NCBI GenBank assembly: GCA_023662875.1
Contig: JAMPIG010000017.1
Location: forward strand, 1-48,944
DNA from: Roseburia sp.
GTDB lineage: Bacteria; Bacillota; Clostridia; Lachnospirales; Lachnospiraceae
DNA length: 48,944 nucleotides
Direction: 5' to 3'
Part shown: positions 48,687 through 48,944 of the stretch, piece by piece
Numbering within the stretch: the first letter of the stretch is position 1
Layout of the letters: each line of letters opens with the position of its first letter
The notes under the pieces: model-generated
What the model was told of the DNA's origin: nothing
The model's input: only the letters and a program-made list of their open reading frames with translations
Database searches by the model: none
Position numbers and translations under genes: made by a program

Positions 48687-48944
48687 AAATAAAAATTCAC
48701 GTTTTCACAGGAGTTTTCATCGTCTTTTTCTTTCATCCTGCGACGGAAAGCGACCGGAATCTCCTTTCTTCCGCGCAAGTTTCGGCTTTCTCATTCGCTT
48801 TTACCCTGGGTGTTTGAATGATTGAAGCATCCGCCAAAGCGAACAGCAGACTACCGGCAAAAAAGAACGCAAAAAAGAACGCTTAAAATAGAGGCTTCTG
48901 GCATGATAGTGGGTAGCATGTCAGTCCCTTAATTATAAATTTGA

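Overview
The window looks like chromosome from an anaerobic, Gram-positive Clostridia bacterium, most likely Lachnospiraceae. The reasons are strong AGGAGG-type ribosome binding sites, an ftsE-ftsX-pcsB-ctp division operon, LuxS plus MtnN, the agmatine deiminase / N-carbamoylputrescine amidase / carboxy(nor)spermidine decarboxylase polyamine set, a YjfB-type small protein, and Bce-type antimicrobial peptide modules. No rRNA, tRNA, IS transposase, integrase or CRISPR array was found. The family assignment is inference; no search was run.

Layout. (1) 1-2.1 kb is a gene graveyard: a PIN toxin/antitoxin pair cut by the window edge, a PIN gene collapsed to its two ends, a Sel1 gene with a broken paralogue fragment, and a frameshifted gene. 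(2) 2.2-4.0 kb carries two family-2 glycosyltransferases. (3) 4.3-9.1 kb (minus strand) holds a two-component system and a three-gene ABC-2 exporter. (4) 9.1-9.9 kb is a repeat-rich divergent regulatory region. (5) 9.9-16.1 kb (plus strand) is a BceRS-BceAB-like module. It is interrupted between kinase and transporter by an inverted acetyltransferase and a VapBC pair, and this block lies between two ~67-bp direct repeats. (6) 16.3-23.1 kb is a surface glycan operon: polyprenyl-phosphate sugar transferase, two half-size EmrE-like flippase subunits, a GT-C membrane transferase, a UDP-galactopyranose mutase-like flavoprotein, a Wzz-like protein and an EpsG-like polymerase. (7) 23.2-30.3 kb (minus) holds a duplicated YcxB protein and the ftsEX-pcsB-ctp operon headed by a CdaR/PucR regulator, then YjfB. 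(8) 30.4-34.3 kb encodes CvfB, acyl-ACP thioesterase, a CPBP protease and acyltransferase-3. (9) 34.5-39.7 kb is the polyamine block. (10) 40.1-41.5 kb is luxS-mtnN. (11) 41.7-48.6 kb is accessory: a winged-helix fragment, an HNH nuclease, GtrA, a D-2-hydroxyacid dehydrogenase, an OLD/TOPRIM ATPase, and a membrane protein with a 13-residue repeat tail.

How genes work together. Two sensor/exporter modules stand back to back, which suggests a resistance region for peptide antibiotics. The 16-23 kb operon fits a lipid-linked sugar route: charge the lipid, flip it, transfer the sugar outside, and polymerise with length control. FtsE/FtsX probably gates the PcsB-like M23 hydrolase, with the S41 protease as an envelope partner. 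AguA and AguB make putrescine and NspC performs the last step to spermidine or norspermidine. MtnN and LuxS recycle S-adenosylhomocysteine and yield AI-2.

The most unusual property of the window is its repeats. There are tandem arrays with 19-, 22-, 38-, 39- and 40-bp units, many palindromic and most between genes. Two in-frame 39-bp (13-residue) arrays sit inside proteins, one of them inside the enzyme NspC. A rigid promoter pattern (GTGT, 19 bases, TATAAT, with extended -10) recurs five times, in four cases beside toxin-antitoxin, Sel1 or relic genes and once before a two-component system.
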